This document shows, piece by piece, positions 35,288-45,312 of a stretch of 64,000 bases of DNA. Where the stretch lies: assembly GCF_000987775.1 (NCBI RefSeq), contig NZ_LAHO01000006.1, positions 62,001-126,000 of the forward strand, given 5' to 3'. Position 1 is the stretch's first letter; each line of letters starts with the position of its first letter. This stretch comes from Arsukibacterium ikkense. GTDB taxonomy: Bacteria; Pseudomonadota; Gammaproteobacteria; Enterobacterales; Alteromonadaceae. The notes beneath the pieces are model-generated. The model did no database searches. It saw only the letters and a list, made by a program, of their open reading frames with translations, and had not been told where the DNA came from. The position numbers and the translations under genes were made by a program.

Positions 35288-36640
35288 GTGGCAGCAACGA
35301 TTTTAATTGCCGATGATGATGCCGATATCCGTCTGGCGCTCGAGCTGTTATTCAGCTCTGCTGGTTATCAAACGCTTAGTGTTAGCACACCAGCACAAGT
35401 TCTGGATGTGCTGGTGCAGCAACCGGCGTTAATTCTGCTGGATATGAATTTCCAGCAAGATACCACCTCTGGTAAAGAGGGTTTAAGCTTGCTTGGGAAA
35501 ATAAAAGACAGTGGCATCCCGGTGATTATGATGACGGCCTGGGCCAGCATTGAGCTGGCCGTAACGGCCATGCAGCAGGGTGCTGCATTTTTTGTGCAGA
35601 AGCCCTGGAATAATCAGCTTTTATTGCAAGTGGTCCACCAACAATTAACCTTAAAGTCGTTAGCCGCAGAAAACCAACAATTACGTCAATTGACCGAGCC
35701 AGCAGCCAACAACTGGATTGCAGAAAGCCCCTCGATGCAGGAATTGGAACAATTAGTAAAAATGGTGGCAGCAACTGACGCCAATATTCTGATTTTAGGT
35801 GAAAATGGCACTGGAAAATCTCAGTTAGCACAGCGCATTCATTTGCTATCTGCGCGAAATAAAGGCGCTTTTGTTAGCGTTAATATGGCCGCCATCCCAG
35901 AAAACTTGTTTGAAGCTGAGCTGTTTGGCCATGAAAAAGGCGCCTTTACCGATGCTCGCAAACAACGCTTAGGGCGTTTTGCGTTAGCACATCAAGGCAC
36001 CTTATTATTAGATGAAATTGGCTGCCTCCCCCTGCATTTGCAGCCTAAATTATTGCGGGTATTGGAGAGCGGAGAGTTTGAAGCCCTTGGCTCCAGTCAT
36101 AGCCAACAGAGTAACGCTCGCATTATCAGCGCCACCAATGCTGATTTAGCGCAATTAGTGCAAATGCAGCAATTCCGGCAAGATCTATTGTATCGTTTAA
36201 ATACTCTGGTATTAACTCTACCGCCATTGCGGCAACGCCAAGCCGATATGCCACTGCTGGCAGCGCAGCTTTGCCAGCAACTCTGCCAAAAATATCGTAA
36301 AGCGCCTATCCGTTTTACCGCAGCGGCCATGCAGGCACTGCAACAATATTCCTGGCCGGGTAATGTCCGGGAGCTTAGTCACATACTAGAGCGGGCAGTA
36401 TTACTTAGCCAAAGTAGCACGCTGGATGTGCCACATTTAGCCTTGCCCTATAGTACGAGAACGAACGCAGCGCCATCTGCAACAAGCAGTTTGGACTTAG
36501 CCGCGATGGAACAGCAGCTTATCCAGCAAGCGCTGGCGCAAAGTGGTCAGCAACTCTCGCAGGCGGCAGACTTACTGGGGATATCCCGGCATGCCTTAGC
36601 CCGCAGGCTGGAAAAATATCAGTCTAGCGGCCAGGAATAA
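35288..36640 (+). CDS. NtrC-family sigma-54-dependent response regulator
   Basis: A 450-residue activator. The receiver domain has DDDAD at the acidic pocket and the phospho-acceptor Asp52 in LILLDMNF. The AAA+ domain has Walker A GENGTGKS and the sigma-54 contact loop in ELFGHEKGAFTDA, where canonical GAFTGA reads GAFTDA. A Fis-type HTH (SQAADLLGISRHALARRLEK) ends the protein. The GTG start is supported by AGGGG five bases ahead. It probably activates the exporter operon in which it sits, through the sigma-54-like site at 30847. Its stop overlaps the start of the kinase gene. Confidence 0.92.
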   Translation: MAATILIADDDADIRLALELLFSSAGYQTLSVSTPAQVLDVLVQQPALILLDMNFQQDTTSGKEGLSLLGKIKDSGIPVIMMTAWASIELAVTAMQQGAAFFVQKPWNNQLLLQVVHQQLTLKSLAAENQQLRQLTEPAANNWIAESPSMQELEQLVKMVAATDANILILGENGTGKSQLAQRIHLLSARNKGAFVSVNMAAIPENLFEAELFGHEKGAFTDARKQRLGRFALAHQGTLLLDEIGCLPLHLQPKLLRVLESGEFEALGSSHSQQSNARIISATNADLAQLVQMQQFRQDLLYRLNTLVLTLPPLRQRQADMPLLAAQLCQQLCQKYRKAPIRFTAAAMQALQQYSWPGNVRELSHILERAVLLSQSSTLDVPHLALPYSTRTNAAPSATSSLDLAAMEQQLIQQALAQSGQQLSQAADLLGISRHALARRLEKYQSSGQE

Positions 36641-37869
36641 TGCAGAGCCTGTATTTGCCACTGTACTTAGTGATCTGTTTTAGTAGCCTGACGGTGTTAC
36701 TTGGCCTCAGCCTGCTTGCACTGCTTGGCTGGAGCAATCTGGCTGTTGCCACGCTCCTTTTTATTGTTTGCTGGCCGCTGGCTGCATTGTGGTATTGGTT
36801 ATACCTAAAAATAAAGTTGCCACTGCAGCAAAGTGTCATTTATTGCCAGAGCCTCAATGAAGACGCTGCCTGTTTCCAGCTAAATCCCCAGCAGTTACCG
36901 CACGCTTATCAACAGTTATTACAAGAGATTAAACAACTGGCTCAACCCCCTCCCCACCGGGACCAAAGCTTACTGCTCACTTTGGTTGCCCAGCAGTTAC
37001 CTTTTCCTTTATTAGTATTCGACCAGGCAGAAACCCTGCTTTTTGCTAACAATGCTGCCAGCCACGCCCTGAAACTACCTCTTATTTTAGGCAGCAAGGC
37101 AACCGCCCTGGGATTTACAGCACAACCCGCCTTAAATCATCCAAGCTTAATACAAGATTGGCAACAACAGACCATACAGCAAAAAAATGGTGAGCTGGTT
37201 TTCTATGCGCTGGATCTTCGTCATCCACTCTATCAGCAACAAAAACAGAGTCAGCGGCAGTTAATTCGGGTATTGAGTCATGAGTTACGCAATTCACTTA
37301 CGCCAATGGCATCGATGACTGAAACCTTACTCAGTCAAGTACAGTTACCAGAACAGCAAAGCCGCTTAGTATTGAACCGCATTAAAGCTCGCAGCCAGCG
37401 CTTGCTCACTTTTATCGATCAATATGCTCAGCTACAGCAATTACCCGCCAGTAAACCAGAATGGTGCGATTTAAAAGAAATACTTGATGAACTGCAATTA
37501 ACCTGTTCGATCCCGCTGCAACATACCGGAGCAACAAACTGTTATGCGGATCCGTATCAACTTCGGCAATTGCTATTAAATTTGGCCAGGAATGCAGCAC
37601 AGGCCTGCCAGAATTTACCCGATGCAATACTTCAGGTAGCCGCTTATTGCCAAGGGCAACAGCAAATCTTACAGGTCAGTGACAACGGTCCCGGCTTTGC
37701 CAATCTGGAAAACTTATTTACGCCTTTTTATACCACTAAGGCCAATGGCTCCGGTATAGGCTTAATGCTCTGTCAGGAAATTGTGATGCAGCATGCAGGC
37801 AGTATTGAGGCCCGAAACCTGCAGAACGGCGGCGCTGAACTGGTGATACGCTGGCCACTGCCAGATTAA
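36640..37869 (+). CDS. Sensor histidine kinase of the exporter operon
   Basis: A 409-residue NtrB-like kinase. Two adjacent membrane helices (~5-55) have almost no periplasmic loop, so it probably senses within or just inside the membrane. A PAS-like region (~110-200) is followed by the H-box VLSHELRNSLTP with His214, N-box LLLNLARNAAQA, and G-boxes SDNGPGFANL and GSGIGLMLCQ. It should phosphorylate the upstream response regulator. The start codon overlaps the regulator stop by one base. Confidence 0.92.
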   Translation: MQSLYLPLYLVICFSSLTVLLGLSLLALLGWSNLAVATLLFIVCWPLAALWYWLYLKIKLPLQQSVIYCQSLNEDAACFQLNPQQLPHAYQQLLQEIKQLAQPPPHRDQSLLLTLVAQQLPFPLLVFDQAETLLFANNAASHALKLPLILGSKATALGFTAQPALNHPSLIQDWQQQTIQQKNGELVFYALDLRHPLYQQQKQSQRQLIRVLSHELRNSLTPMASMTETLLSQVQLPEQQSRLVLNRIKARSQRLLTFIDQYAQLQQLPASKPEWCDLKEILDELQLTCSIPLQHTGATNCYADPYQLRQLLLNLARNAAQACQNLPDAILQVAAYCQGQQQILQVSDNGPGFANLENLFTPFYTTKANGSGIGLMLCQEIVMQHAGSIEARNLQNGGAELVIRWPLPD

Positions 37870-37886
37870 AAAGCCAGACAATAAAG

Positions 37887-37910
37887 TAACCCCACAACAT
37901 GGTGGGGTTA
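37887..37910. terminator. Bidirectional hairpin between the kinase and glmU
   Basis: Perfect 9-bp stem TAACCCCAC / GTGGGGTTA between convergent genes; only short T or A tracts follow. Confidence 0.55.
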
Positions 37911-37921
37911 AATTTAAAACA

Positions 37922-39286
37922 CTATTTTTTTATTTTCACCGGCCGCTGCCAGCCGTCGATATGCCTTTGCTTGGCGCGGGCCACCACCAGCTCGCCATCG
38001 GCGGCATCACGGGTTAACACTGTACCAGCACCAACAGTGGCGTTTACCCCTACCGTAACCGGTGCTACCAGGGAGCTGTTAGAACCGATAAAGGCGCCAT
38101 CTTTGATGGTGGTCACAAACTTATTGGCACCATCATAGTTGCAGGTAATGGTACCGGCACCGACGTTTACTTTATCGCCAATCACTGCATCACCCAGATA
38201 AGTTAAGTGGTTGGCTTTAGAGCCTTTACCCAGGGTAGTTTTTTTCATCTCAACAAAGTTGCCGACATGGCTGTCGTCCAGCATTACGCTGTCCGGCCGC
38301 AGACGGGCATAAGGGCCAACTGAGCAATCGCTGCCGACAGTCGCCTTATCAATCATTGAGTTAGGTTTTATTTCGGTGTTATCGCCAATAGTACAGTCTT
38401 TTAAAATACAGTTAGCACCAATAGTCACGCCTTTGCCCAGCACCACCTTACCTTCGAAAATCACGTTGATGTCAATCATTACATCATTGCCAACCTCGAC
38501 AGTGCCGCGCACATCAAGCCGCGCCGGGTCACGCAGGTTGGCACCTGCCAGCATCAGTTCTTCGGCTTTGCGCTGCTGATAAGCCCGCTCCAGCGCAGCC
38601 AATTGCACGCGGTTATTGGCGCCTTCCACTTCCATAGGGTTTTTTGGCTGGGCGGTAGCAATCTCGACGCCTTCGCTGTGTGCCATAGCAATCACATCGG
38701 TCAGATAATATTCGCCCTGAGCATTGCTGTTCGACAGCTTACCCAGCCAGCTTTTCAGCTGTCTACCTGGCAAGGCCATAATGCCGCTGTTGACTTCGTT
38801 AATCTGCAGTTGTTCGGCGTTGGCATCTTTCTGCTCAACAATACCGACCACCTTACCGTTTTGCCGCACGATACGGCCATAACCGCTGGGGTTAGCTAAA
38901 CTCACCGTTAAAATCGCCAAACCATTGGCCGGTTTTACCGCCAATAACTGCTGTAAGGTCTCCAGCCCGGTTAGTGGCACATCGCCATATAACACTAATA
39001 CGGTATCGTCATCGGCGATATTGGGAATGGCCTGGGCCACCGCATGGCCAGTGCCTAGCTGCTCGGCCTGTAATACCCAGTGCAACGGCTGCTCGCCCAT
39101 CGCCGCTTGTAAAGCCTCAGCACCATAACCGTACACCAGTTGCGGCTTAACGGCCCCCAAAGCACGGGCAGTATCAACAACATGTTGCACCATTGGCCGT
39201 TCCGCCACCCGGTGCAATACCTTAGGTAAGTCTGATTTCATCCGTGTGCCTTTGCCGGCCGCCAGAATTACTACATTTAACGTCAT
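37922..39286 (-). CDS. glmU: Bifunctional GlcN-1-P acetyltransferase / GlcNAc-1-P uridyltransferase
   Basis: A 454-residue cytoplasmic enzyme that makes UDP-GlcNAc for peptidoglycan and LPS. The N-terminal nucleotidyltransferase shows [18 protein letters not shown] and YGDVPL. The C-terminal left-handed beta-helix has hexapeptide repeats ([15 protein letters not shown]) and the acetyltransferase block [15 protein letters not shown], then HIDGWQRP near the end. The ATG at 39286 gives the standard [11 protein letters not shown] start, with AGGGA eight bases upstream. Here it is separate from glmS and is not flanked by atp genes. Confidence 0.98.
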   Translation of the reverse strand: MTLNVVILAAGKGTRMKSDLPKVLHRVAERPMVQHVVDTARALGAVKPQLVYGYGAEALQAAMGEQPLHWVLQAEQLGTGHAVAQAIPNIADDDTVLVLYGDVPLTGLETLQQLLAVKPANGLAILTVSLANPSGYGRIVRQNGKVVGIVEQKDANAEQLQINEVNSGIMALPGRQLKSWLGKLSNSNAQGEYYLTDVIAMAHSEGVEIATAQPKNPMEVEGANNRVQLAALERAYQQRKAEELMLAGANLRDPARLDVRGTVEVGNDVMIDINVIFEGKVVLGKGVTIGANCILKDCTIGDNTEIKPNSMIDKATVGSDCSVGPYARLRPDSVMLDDSHVGNFVEMKKTTLGKGSKANHLTYLGDAVIGDKVNVGAGTITCNYDGANKFVTTIKDGAFIGSNSSLVAPVTVGVNATVGAGTVLTRDAADGELVVARAKQRHIDGWQRPVKIKK

Positions 39287-39381
39287 AAAATAAATCCCTG
39301 TCATCGTGTGTCGTCGATAGTGCGCTTATTCTAATAGATATGACCGCAGATTACAGGGGTGGGGTGAAGTTTTGCTGAATG

Positions 39382-39405
39382 AAAAACGCCACCCTGAGGT
39401 GGCGT
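39382..39405 (-). terminator. Terminator of the S9 peptidase gene
   Basis: A 7-bp stem CGCCACC / GGTGGCG, then TTTTT on the minus strand, just past the stop. Confidence 0.88.
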
Positions 39406-39429
39406 GTGTTCTGCATGGTTCAGCTAAAA

Positions 39430-41370
39430 CTAGTTCTTTTCAGTTTCACCGATGTATTTATCAAAGAAGGCCAGCATTTTCTGCCAACGCTCAACGTTGT
39501 TTTCAGGTTTATAGAAACCATGACCTTCTTTGTCTTTTACCAGCCACTCAAAAGGATGGTTACGCTTTTCCAGCTCTTCGCGTAAGCGGTTGGCATGGAT
39601 CACCGGCACCCGGCGGTCTTCCTTACCATGAATAATAAAGACCGGTGCTTTTAGTTTATCCAGCTGCTTAATTGGCGACTGTGCATCTAATTGTGCCTGA
39701 TCACGACCAATAGCCATTTCAAGGTAGTTAATACCGCTTTGTCGCTCTGGAATATCGCCGTCGGTGTACATCAGGTTTAAATCAAATACACCAACAAAAC
39801 CAACGGTACACTTATACAAATCCGGCTCACGCACCGCACTCATCAGTGCGGCATAACCACCGTAAGAACCGCCATAGGCACACACCCGCTCTTGATTGAC
39901 GATACCCTTTTCGACCAAATGCATTACACCATCGGTCATATCATCAATCATGGTGGTACCCCAGTTCTGGTAACCGGCTTGCAGGAAACTGCGGCCAAAA
40001 CCACCCGACCCCCGGAAATTAGGCTGTAATACGGCATAGCCATGCTGCGCTAAGACTTTAGCATCCGAATCCATTTCCAGATAATCCCGGGGACCGTGCG
40101 GACCGCCATGAGGCAGCATAATCAACGGCAGGTTTTTTGCTTCTTTACCACGCGGCAAGGTTAAAATTGCATGTATATCTAAACCATCCCGGCTTTTATA
40201 AATTATCGCTGCAGTTTCGGCCAACAACTCCGGCTTTAACCAGGGACGGCCGTTTAACAAAAAGCTCAGCTGATTATTCTTAGTGTCAAACAAGTAAAAC
40301 TCTGGTGGATGATTCGCCGAACGCGCCGTTAATACTAAAATACTGTTGTCGCGGGTTGCTGAGCTAAATGCAATTTTTTTGCCGGGAAAAGCGGCGGTCA
40401 GACTTTGCATATAGTTGCTGAACCTTTTGTCTTGAATATCAGCAAAAAACACATCTTCATGGACATCATATTCATAAGAAGCACCAATCACTTCTTTTAA
40501 ATAACCATCCTCAATACTAAAAAGCGGCGCAACGTCAACTTTAGGGTGGTGCGCCAGTATCTGCTCTTCACCGGTTTCCGGGTTCATAATACTGATAGCT
40601 TTGGTATCCGTTTGGGTATCACTCAGGCCAACAATACGCAGGTTATCAGGTAGAAATGCTATCGGATTAAAACTGCCGTCGCGCTGACCATACCGACGCA
40701 ACGTTACCCAGTCGGCTTTTTCGTCTTTACGGTACATTAGCACCATTTCGTTGTCATTATTCTGATCTTCGCCAACCGACATGCGGGCTACGCCGTTATT
40801 GTCGGTAATCATGCCGGAAGAGCGCATTGGTGCCCGGGCAATTTGCCGGGTGCGGCCATTTTCAATGTTTAAGCGTTTCACCAAACTGAAAGAACCACGG
40901 CGGTTGGGCGAGCTGGTCACAATCAGCACGAACTTATCATCATCAGGCAAATAGTTGATCACCTGAGCAGCGTCCTTTTCATTGTCTGCCCGGGAACCCG
41001 TTAACATTCTGGCATTACTACCATCAGCATTTACCGCGAAAATCTCACCGGTTGGCACAGGCTGCTCTAAAGCACCGATGTCTCGAACCAGCGTGATTAG
41101 CAAACGTTCATTATTTGCCCAGTTAATAGAGCCAATGGAGTCACGGCCGGTAAAATGCCGCACACTGATAATGGCATTAGATTTGACATCTATAACATTC
41201 AGGTAAATATTACCTTCATCGCTACGGCTGGTGGCCGCTAAATATTTGCCGCTGGGCGAAATTCTGATCTCCAGGAACTGGGATTGTCTGGCGTAATCTT
41301 CCAGGGTTAACTCTGCAGCCTGCACAAAGCAAAAAGCGAACAACAGGCAACTTAACAGTACTGCTCTCAT
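39430..41370 (-). CDS. S9 family prolyl oligopeptidase-like secreted peptidase
   Basis: A 646-residue serine peptidase exported by a signal peptide (cleavage near FVQAAE). A beta-propeller (~30-380) is followed by an alpha/beta hydrolase. The nucleophile Ser is in YGGSYGGYAAL, the Asp in IHGKEDRRVP and the His in KEGHGFY, so the triad is complete. It resembles the S9C/acylaminoacyl-peptidase-like exopeptidases common in marine bacteria. It probably trims peptides in the periplasm. AGAGG lies eight bases before the ATG. Prolyl oligopeptidases mature some class III lanthipeptides (FlaP), but this gene is 17 kb from that locus and the link is speculative. Confidence 0.9.
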   Translation of the reverse strand: MRAVLLSCLLFAFCFVQAAELTLEDYARQSQFLEIRISPSGKYLAATSRSDEGNIYLNVIDVKSNAIISVRHFTGRDSIGSINWANNERLLITLVRDIGALEQPVPTGEIFAVNADGSNARMLTGSRADNEKDAAQVINYLPDDDKFVLIVTSSPNRRGSFSLVKRLNIENGRTRQIARAPMRSSGMITDNNGVARMSVGEDQNNDNEMVLMYRKDEKADWVTLRRYGQRDGSFNPIAFLPDNLRIVGLSDTQTDTKAISIMNPETGEEQILAHHPKVDVAPLFSIEDGYLKEVIGASYEYDVHEDVFFADIQDKRFSNYMQSLTAAFPGKKIAFSSATRDNSILVLTARSANHPPEFYLFDTKNNQLSFLLNGRPWLKPELLAETAAIIYKSRDGLDIHAILTLPRGKEAKNLPLIMLPHGGPHGPRDYLEMDSDAKVLAQHGYAVLQPNFRGSGGFGRSFLQAGYQNWGTTMIDDMTDGVMHLVEKGIVNQERVCAYGGSYGGYAALMSAVREPDLYKCTVGFVGVFDLNLMYTDGDIPERQSGINYLEMAIGRDQAQLDAQSPIKQLDKLKAPVFIIHGKEDRRVPVIHANRLREELEKRNHPFEWLVKDKEGHGFYKPENNVERWQKMLAFFDKYIGETEKN

Positions 41371-41453
41371 CAGGGGTACCTCTTTCTTTTCGTGGGCGGC
41401 AACATCAATGAGCCGGCCATGTGTTTGTTATTATAATTATCAGGCCTGCAGCC

Positions 41454-41570
41454 TTAATAGCCGGCAAAGGGGTGCTGCAGCAGTAATAGATGCAGCAGCC
41501 AGCTACCAAACCAACATAAGGTCCAGCCCAGCACACGGGCTGGTTCTGGCTTATTTAACAATTTAAACAT
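41454..41570 (-). CDS. Small membrane protein (38 residues)
   Basis: A short ORF of 38 residues, 38 bp after the TraB/GumN gene on the same strand. The N-terminus MFKLLNKPEPARVLG is cationic; a Trp/Leu-rich hydrophobic stretch (WTLCWFGSWLLHLLLLQ) would span the membrane once. AGCAGG lies before the ATG. Coding is inferred from composition, placement and ribosome site only. Confidence 0.45.
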   Translation of the reverse strand: MFKLLNKPEPARVLGWTLCWFGSWLLHLLLLQHPFAGY

Positions 41571-41608
41571 TACCTGCTTCCTTGCTGATTCACAATGTTA
41601 TATATCGA

Positions 41609-42493
41609 CTATTTAACTTGCTCGACCTGATAACCCGCCTGCTGCAATAAGGCCAACACACTGTCATCCCCCGCTAAATGGCCGGCCCCCACCAGCACCA
41701 ACTCTTTGGTGTCGTTGCCGAACATACTTTCAATTTGCGGTAACCAGGCATTATTCCGTTTAACAAACAGCGCCTGATATAGCACAGGATCCAGCTGCCG
41801 GGCAGGCTCAACCGCCAGCTTGTTTAGCTTATTCATATCTCCGGCACGCCAGGCCGCAACCATCGCGCTGAAATAGCCTTTGAAATCGCTAACCTGCTCC
41901 AGGTTCATCTTCATAAAGGCATCTTCATAACCGTCACCCATGTTTGCCAACAAGTTAATCTGACTTTCCACACTCTCCAGATACGCCATAGTTTTACCAT
42001 CCGCCAGTGCTTTCTTATCAAAGTAACTGTCAACTCCTTCCCCGGCCATTTGGGCTTTCATCATTTCCAGCGCCAGCATCTGCAAGGCAACAAAGCCGGG
42101 TTTATAGCCATCCAACTGTTGTAACTGCACGCCATAAGGCGCGAAATATGCGCTAACCTGCTGGTACACTTCCGGTGACAGCACTTTGGCCAAACTGCGC
42201 CCATCGTTATAAGCCATGGCCTGCAATAATGCAGTTTGCGCCGCGCTGTCCGTCATATCTGGCATCTTTACTTCTAATACCAGGGTGTCCGTTGCCTGAT
42301 ACGCTGCTTCGAATTCTGCTGGCAGCGGAAATGCTGTTTCAGGAAGCAGGTGTACGGTGCCACCAATGTACAGATAGTCATCGCCTTTGCTCACTTTCCA
42401 CATGGATGTTGCAGCTAATACCGAAGCGGAACTAAACGCCGTTGCCAACAATGCCGCTGTAAAACTTACCTTAAAAAACTTTTTTAATTTCAT
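41609..42493 (-). CDS. TraB/GumN (TIKI-like) family protein
   Basis: A 294-residue exported protein with a clear signal peptide (cleavage near VLAATS). Family motifs are GGTVHLLPE near residue 45, GVDSYFDKKA in the middle, and ELVLVGAGHLAGDDSVLALL at the end. TraB/GumN proteins are related to TIKI metalloproteases; the two GxxH motifs are the presumed metal-binding sites. The substrate is unknown. It forms a likely operon with the small exported protein upstream and the 38-residue membrane protein downstream. Confidence 0.87.
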   Translation of the reverse strand: MKLKKFFKVSFTAALLATAFSSASVLAATSMWKVSKGDDYLYIGGTVHLLPETAFPLPAEFEAAYQATDTLVLEVKMPDMTDSAAQTALLQAMAYNDGRSLAKVLSPEVYQQVSAYFAPYGVQLQQLDGYKPGFVALQMLALEMMKAQMAGEGVDSYFDKKALADGKTMAYLESVESQINLLANMGDGYEDAFMKMNLEQVSDFKGYFSAMVAAWRAGDMNKLNKLAVEPARQLDPVLYQALFVKRNNAWLPQIESMFGNDTKELVLVGAGHLAGDDSVLALLQQAGYQVEQVK

Positions 42494-42568
42494 TTTTATT
42501 ACCCTGTTAAATTTAAATGTTGCTGGACATCGCTTACCTGAAAGTCGCTGCCCATCATGTTAAACGAC

Positions 42569-42826
42569 TTATAGTATTAAAGCCTTTACTGACTCGGCGA
42601 TAGTGCTGACGGTGCTGTTTACCTGCTGTTTAATGCTGTTAGTTACTTGTTGCTGTAACTCCTGCAGCAGGTTTGCTGTCACTTCGGTTAACTCTTTTGC
42701 CACCTCGGTTTGCACCTGTACCACAGTAGCCTGCTGCTCTGCCTTCTCGTCAGCCTGCACTACTGTGCTGGCAAACAGCGCGCTAATGATCATCAGGCGG
42801 GTAATGTTAGTCGTTAATTTTTTCAT
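42569..42826 (-). CDS. Small exported helical protein
   Basis: An 85-residue protein with a signal peptide (cleavage near VQADEK). The mature part is one long amphipathic, Gln/Val-rich helix (VQVQTEVAKELTEV, LLQELQQQVTNSIKQQV) that could form a coiled coil in the periplasm. AAAGGA sits seven bases before the ATG. It is unrecognised and lies 75 bp upstream of the TraB/GumN gene. Confidence 0.6.
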   Translation of the reverse strand: MKKLTTNITRLMIISALFASTVVQADEKAEQQATVVQVQTEVAKELTEVTANLLQELQQQVTNSIKQQVNSTVSTIAESVKALIL

Positions 42827-42953
42827 TTTGCTGTTCCTTTTATATCAGTAAGTATTGTTTTGTCTGAAGACAACCTCGGACTCACTGCCTGTCCGTTGTG
42901 TTGATGAGCTCACTGTAGGGCAGCAATCCTAAAAAGTCGCTTATCAGAAGCTA

Positions 42954-42967
42954 AGCAATATATTGCT
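42954..42967. promoter_or_regulatory. Palindrome before the CadC-like regulator
   Basis: A perfect 14-bp palindrome AGCAATATATTGCT in the ~300-bp divergent gap between the small exported protein and the regulator. It is a candidate binding site. A repeated ACCTTAT pair lies at ~43012-43028. Nothing else is evident in this gap. Confidence 0.3.
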
Positions 42968-43131
42968 AACAAAATAATATTTAACCTGCTGTTTTTAAAG
43001 CACATAATCAAACCTTATCAAAACCTTATGATGAACTTTTGCAGTTCAATGGTGCTTACTTATTTTGTTTGAATCACTATTAGTATCTGTTAAAGTTACA
43101 GCTCATTTAAAAGCGGAATAATAATTAACAA

Positions 43132-45291
43132 ATGGATAAGATGCAGCTGGGGCCCTGGGTGTTTACACCAAGCGAATACAGTATTAGCGACGGTGCAACA
43201 CATAAAGAGTTGGAACCGCTATTAAGCAAGCTGCTGCATTACTTTGCTGTCAATCCCGGTAAGATTTTGTCGCGCCAGCAGTTGGTTGATACCATCTGGC
43301 AACAAAGTTATGTCGATGACAACGCCATAAACCGGGCTATTTCCGAGTTACGCAAAGCATTGCTGCACCCGGCACTCACTCAGGCTCCGATTAAAACCCA
43401 TCATCGCAAGGGTTATAGTTTGCAGTTGCAACCGCTTGGTCACTCTGCGCTAAACAGTGTTATTCCGGCAATCAAAGAAGCGAATCCTCGGCCGCTGCAA
43501 CCGTCGCATAAACGTCGTTCTGCGCTGTGGCTTGGTGCACTTGGCCTGTTGCTGCTCGGCGTAGTTGGCACCGGCTTGTATTTTGCCGGCGCTGAACCAG
43601 AGCAGCCCGCGCTCAGTCAACAGACTGATGGCAAACCACAATTAATTGAGCTGGATGTGGTAAGCCAGCAAAAAGTTACCTGGTTCAAAGGTATTGAATC
43701 ACGGCCACTGCTATCACCCGATAAACAGCTTTTAGCTTACAGCCACTCGCAGCCTGATGGCCAGATCCGGGTAATAGTTCGCCAGCTGGGGGTAAGTTCT
43801 GGCAAGTTATTACAGGAAGTTTCACTGGAAGATGATAAGCACCTATACAGCGTACAAAGCTGGCAACCACTAAGTCGCAATCTGTTGGTACAGGTCGTCA
43901 GTAAAGATGGCAAATCTTGCGAATATCAAAATTATGACTTTAGCCAGTATCCGCAGTATCAGGTAAAGCCTTTAACTCACTGTGATGGTCTGGTGTTTGG
44001 TAACGCCCAGCTAAGCGCTGACGGCCAAACGCTCTATTACAGTAAAGGTAGCGGTGGCATGTATACCAGCAATGCGTTGCTGGCAGAAAATTTAACCAGC
44101 GGTGCAGTTCAAACCCTGCAGGCAGCTCCCTCTGCCGGGTTGGGCACTACGGTGCTGACAATGTCGGCAGACGGCAGCCAACTGGCTTATATTCTGATGC
44201 CAGAGTCGAATAAGTCGGATATTTATATTTATCAACCGGCCAGCCGCGAACACCGTCGCATTGCCAGTCTGCCAATACCTGTGCTACTGATTGGCCTGGA
44301 GTGGAGCCAGGATCAACAAAGCCTGCTGTTACCGGGTGCGGATGCAATAATACAAGTTGATATTGTTGATAAAAGCTTACGTGTTCTCAAATTGCCACAA
44401 GGCGTTATTGTAGGTGAGCTGTCGTTATTAAGCGATAATCAGGCTTATATTTCAAACCTCACTGCTGGCAGCGCCACTCAGGGGGCGATGCAACTGGTAA
44501 AAATTACCCAGCCATTTGATGACGACACCCGGCAAATTAGCTTTTTACATAACGCCGCTGGCAGTGCACTGGCTCTGGCGGTATCGCCGCTATCACCCGA
44601 CAACTATGCGTTTTCCGCTAACTGGACGGGTGGTTGGCAGTTATGGCTCAGCCGCAATGGCGCCAATGTGCAACTGACCGAGCTACCTAACGACGAGCAG
44701 CCGATTAACAGCATCAGCTGGTCTGGTGATGGCCGTTATATTGCCTTTATCAAGCAGGGCAACTTGTATCTGTATGATATCCAGCGGCAGCAACTGATCA
44801 ATAAACTGGAGCTCAACGATGTCGGCCAGCCGTTGTGGCTGCCAGATAACAGCGGCCTGATCCTAACCCGGGTGCAGGCGAACAATCAGAACCTGTGGCA
44901 GTTTGACTTAGTCAGTAATCAGTTAACCCAACTAACTTTCTCCGCTGGCAACTTTGCCCAGTACGATACTAACGGCCAGCTGCTGTTCCACAAAGAGGGT
45001 AAGTTATATCAGTATGTCGATGGTGCCAGGCAGGACATACTGCTGCAGGAAAATGACGATGCTAACTTCATGGCAGTCTGGCTGCACCAGGGTAATCAGC
45101 AATACCGCTACAGCATGCTTGGCCACATTGAGCTGCGAGACCAAACCAGCGGCGAAACCCAACATAGCCAGCTGCCCTATCAGTTAATGGCGGTGCACCC
45201 CGATCCGCATAGCCCGGATACCCTTTATGCCACGGTGTTTGTTACACCAGAGCTGGCGCTGGAGTTTATTCAGTGGCAGGTTAAAAAGTAA
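43132..45291 (+). CDS. CadC/ToxR-like membrane regulator with a TolB-type beta-propeller
   Basis: A 719-residue one-component regulator: an N-terminal OmpR/CadC winged helix (~5-98, VDTIWQQSYVDDNAINRAISELRKAL, then HHRKGYSLQ), a single membrane helix (~131-152), and a large C-terminal periplasmic region of WD40/TolB-like blades (repeated SxDGxxLAY-type motifs). DNA binding in the cytoplasm is thus tied to a periplasmic sensor. It has the same architecture as the three tandem regulators at 48936-55325 but is clearly diverged from them and on the opposite strand. Its target could be the divergent TraB/GumN operon. Confidence 0.85.
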   Translation: MDKMQLGPWVFTPSEYSISDGATHKELEPLLSKLLHYFAVNPGKILSRQQLVDTIWQQSYVDDNAINRAISELRKALLHPALTQAPIKTHHRKGYSLQLQPLGHSALNSVIPAIKEANPRPLQPSHKRRSALWLGALGLLLLGVVGTGLYFAGAEPEQPALSQQTDGKPQLIELDVVSQQKVTWFKGIESRPLLSPDKQLLAYSHSQPDGQIRVIVRQLGVSSGKLLQEVSLEDDKHLYSVQSWQPLSRNLLVQVVSKDGKSCEYQNYDFSQYPQYQVKPLTHCDGLVFGNAQLSADGQTLYYSKGSGGMYTSNALLAENLTSGAVQTLQAAPSAGLGTTVLTMSADGSQLAYILMPESNKSDIYIYQPASREHRRIASLPIPVLLIGLEWSQDQQSLLLPGADAIIQVDIVDKSLRVLKLPQGVIVGELSLLSDNQAYISNLTAGSATQGAMQLVKITQPFDDDTRQISFLHNAAGSALALAVSPLSPDNYAFSANWTGGWQLWLSRNGANVQLTELPNDEQPINSISWSGDGRYIAFIKQGNLYLYDIQRQQLINKLELNDVGQPLWLPDNSGLILTRVQANNQNLWQFDLVSNQLTQLTFSAGNFAQYDTNGQLLFHKEGKLYQYVDGARQDILLQENDDANFMAVWLHQGNQQYRYSMLGHIELRDQTSGETQHSQLPYQLMAVHPDPHSPDTLYATVFVTPELALEFIQWQVKK

Positions 45292-45312
45292 TTAAAAAAA
45301 CTGCGGTGTTAC

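Noticed and set aside
39430-41370. S9 peptidase as the lanthipeptide leader protease
   Set aside because: FlaP precedent exists, but this enzyme is 17 kb away with its own terminator, and the M16 peptidase is adjacent to the precursors.
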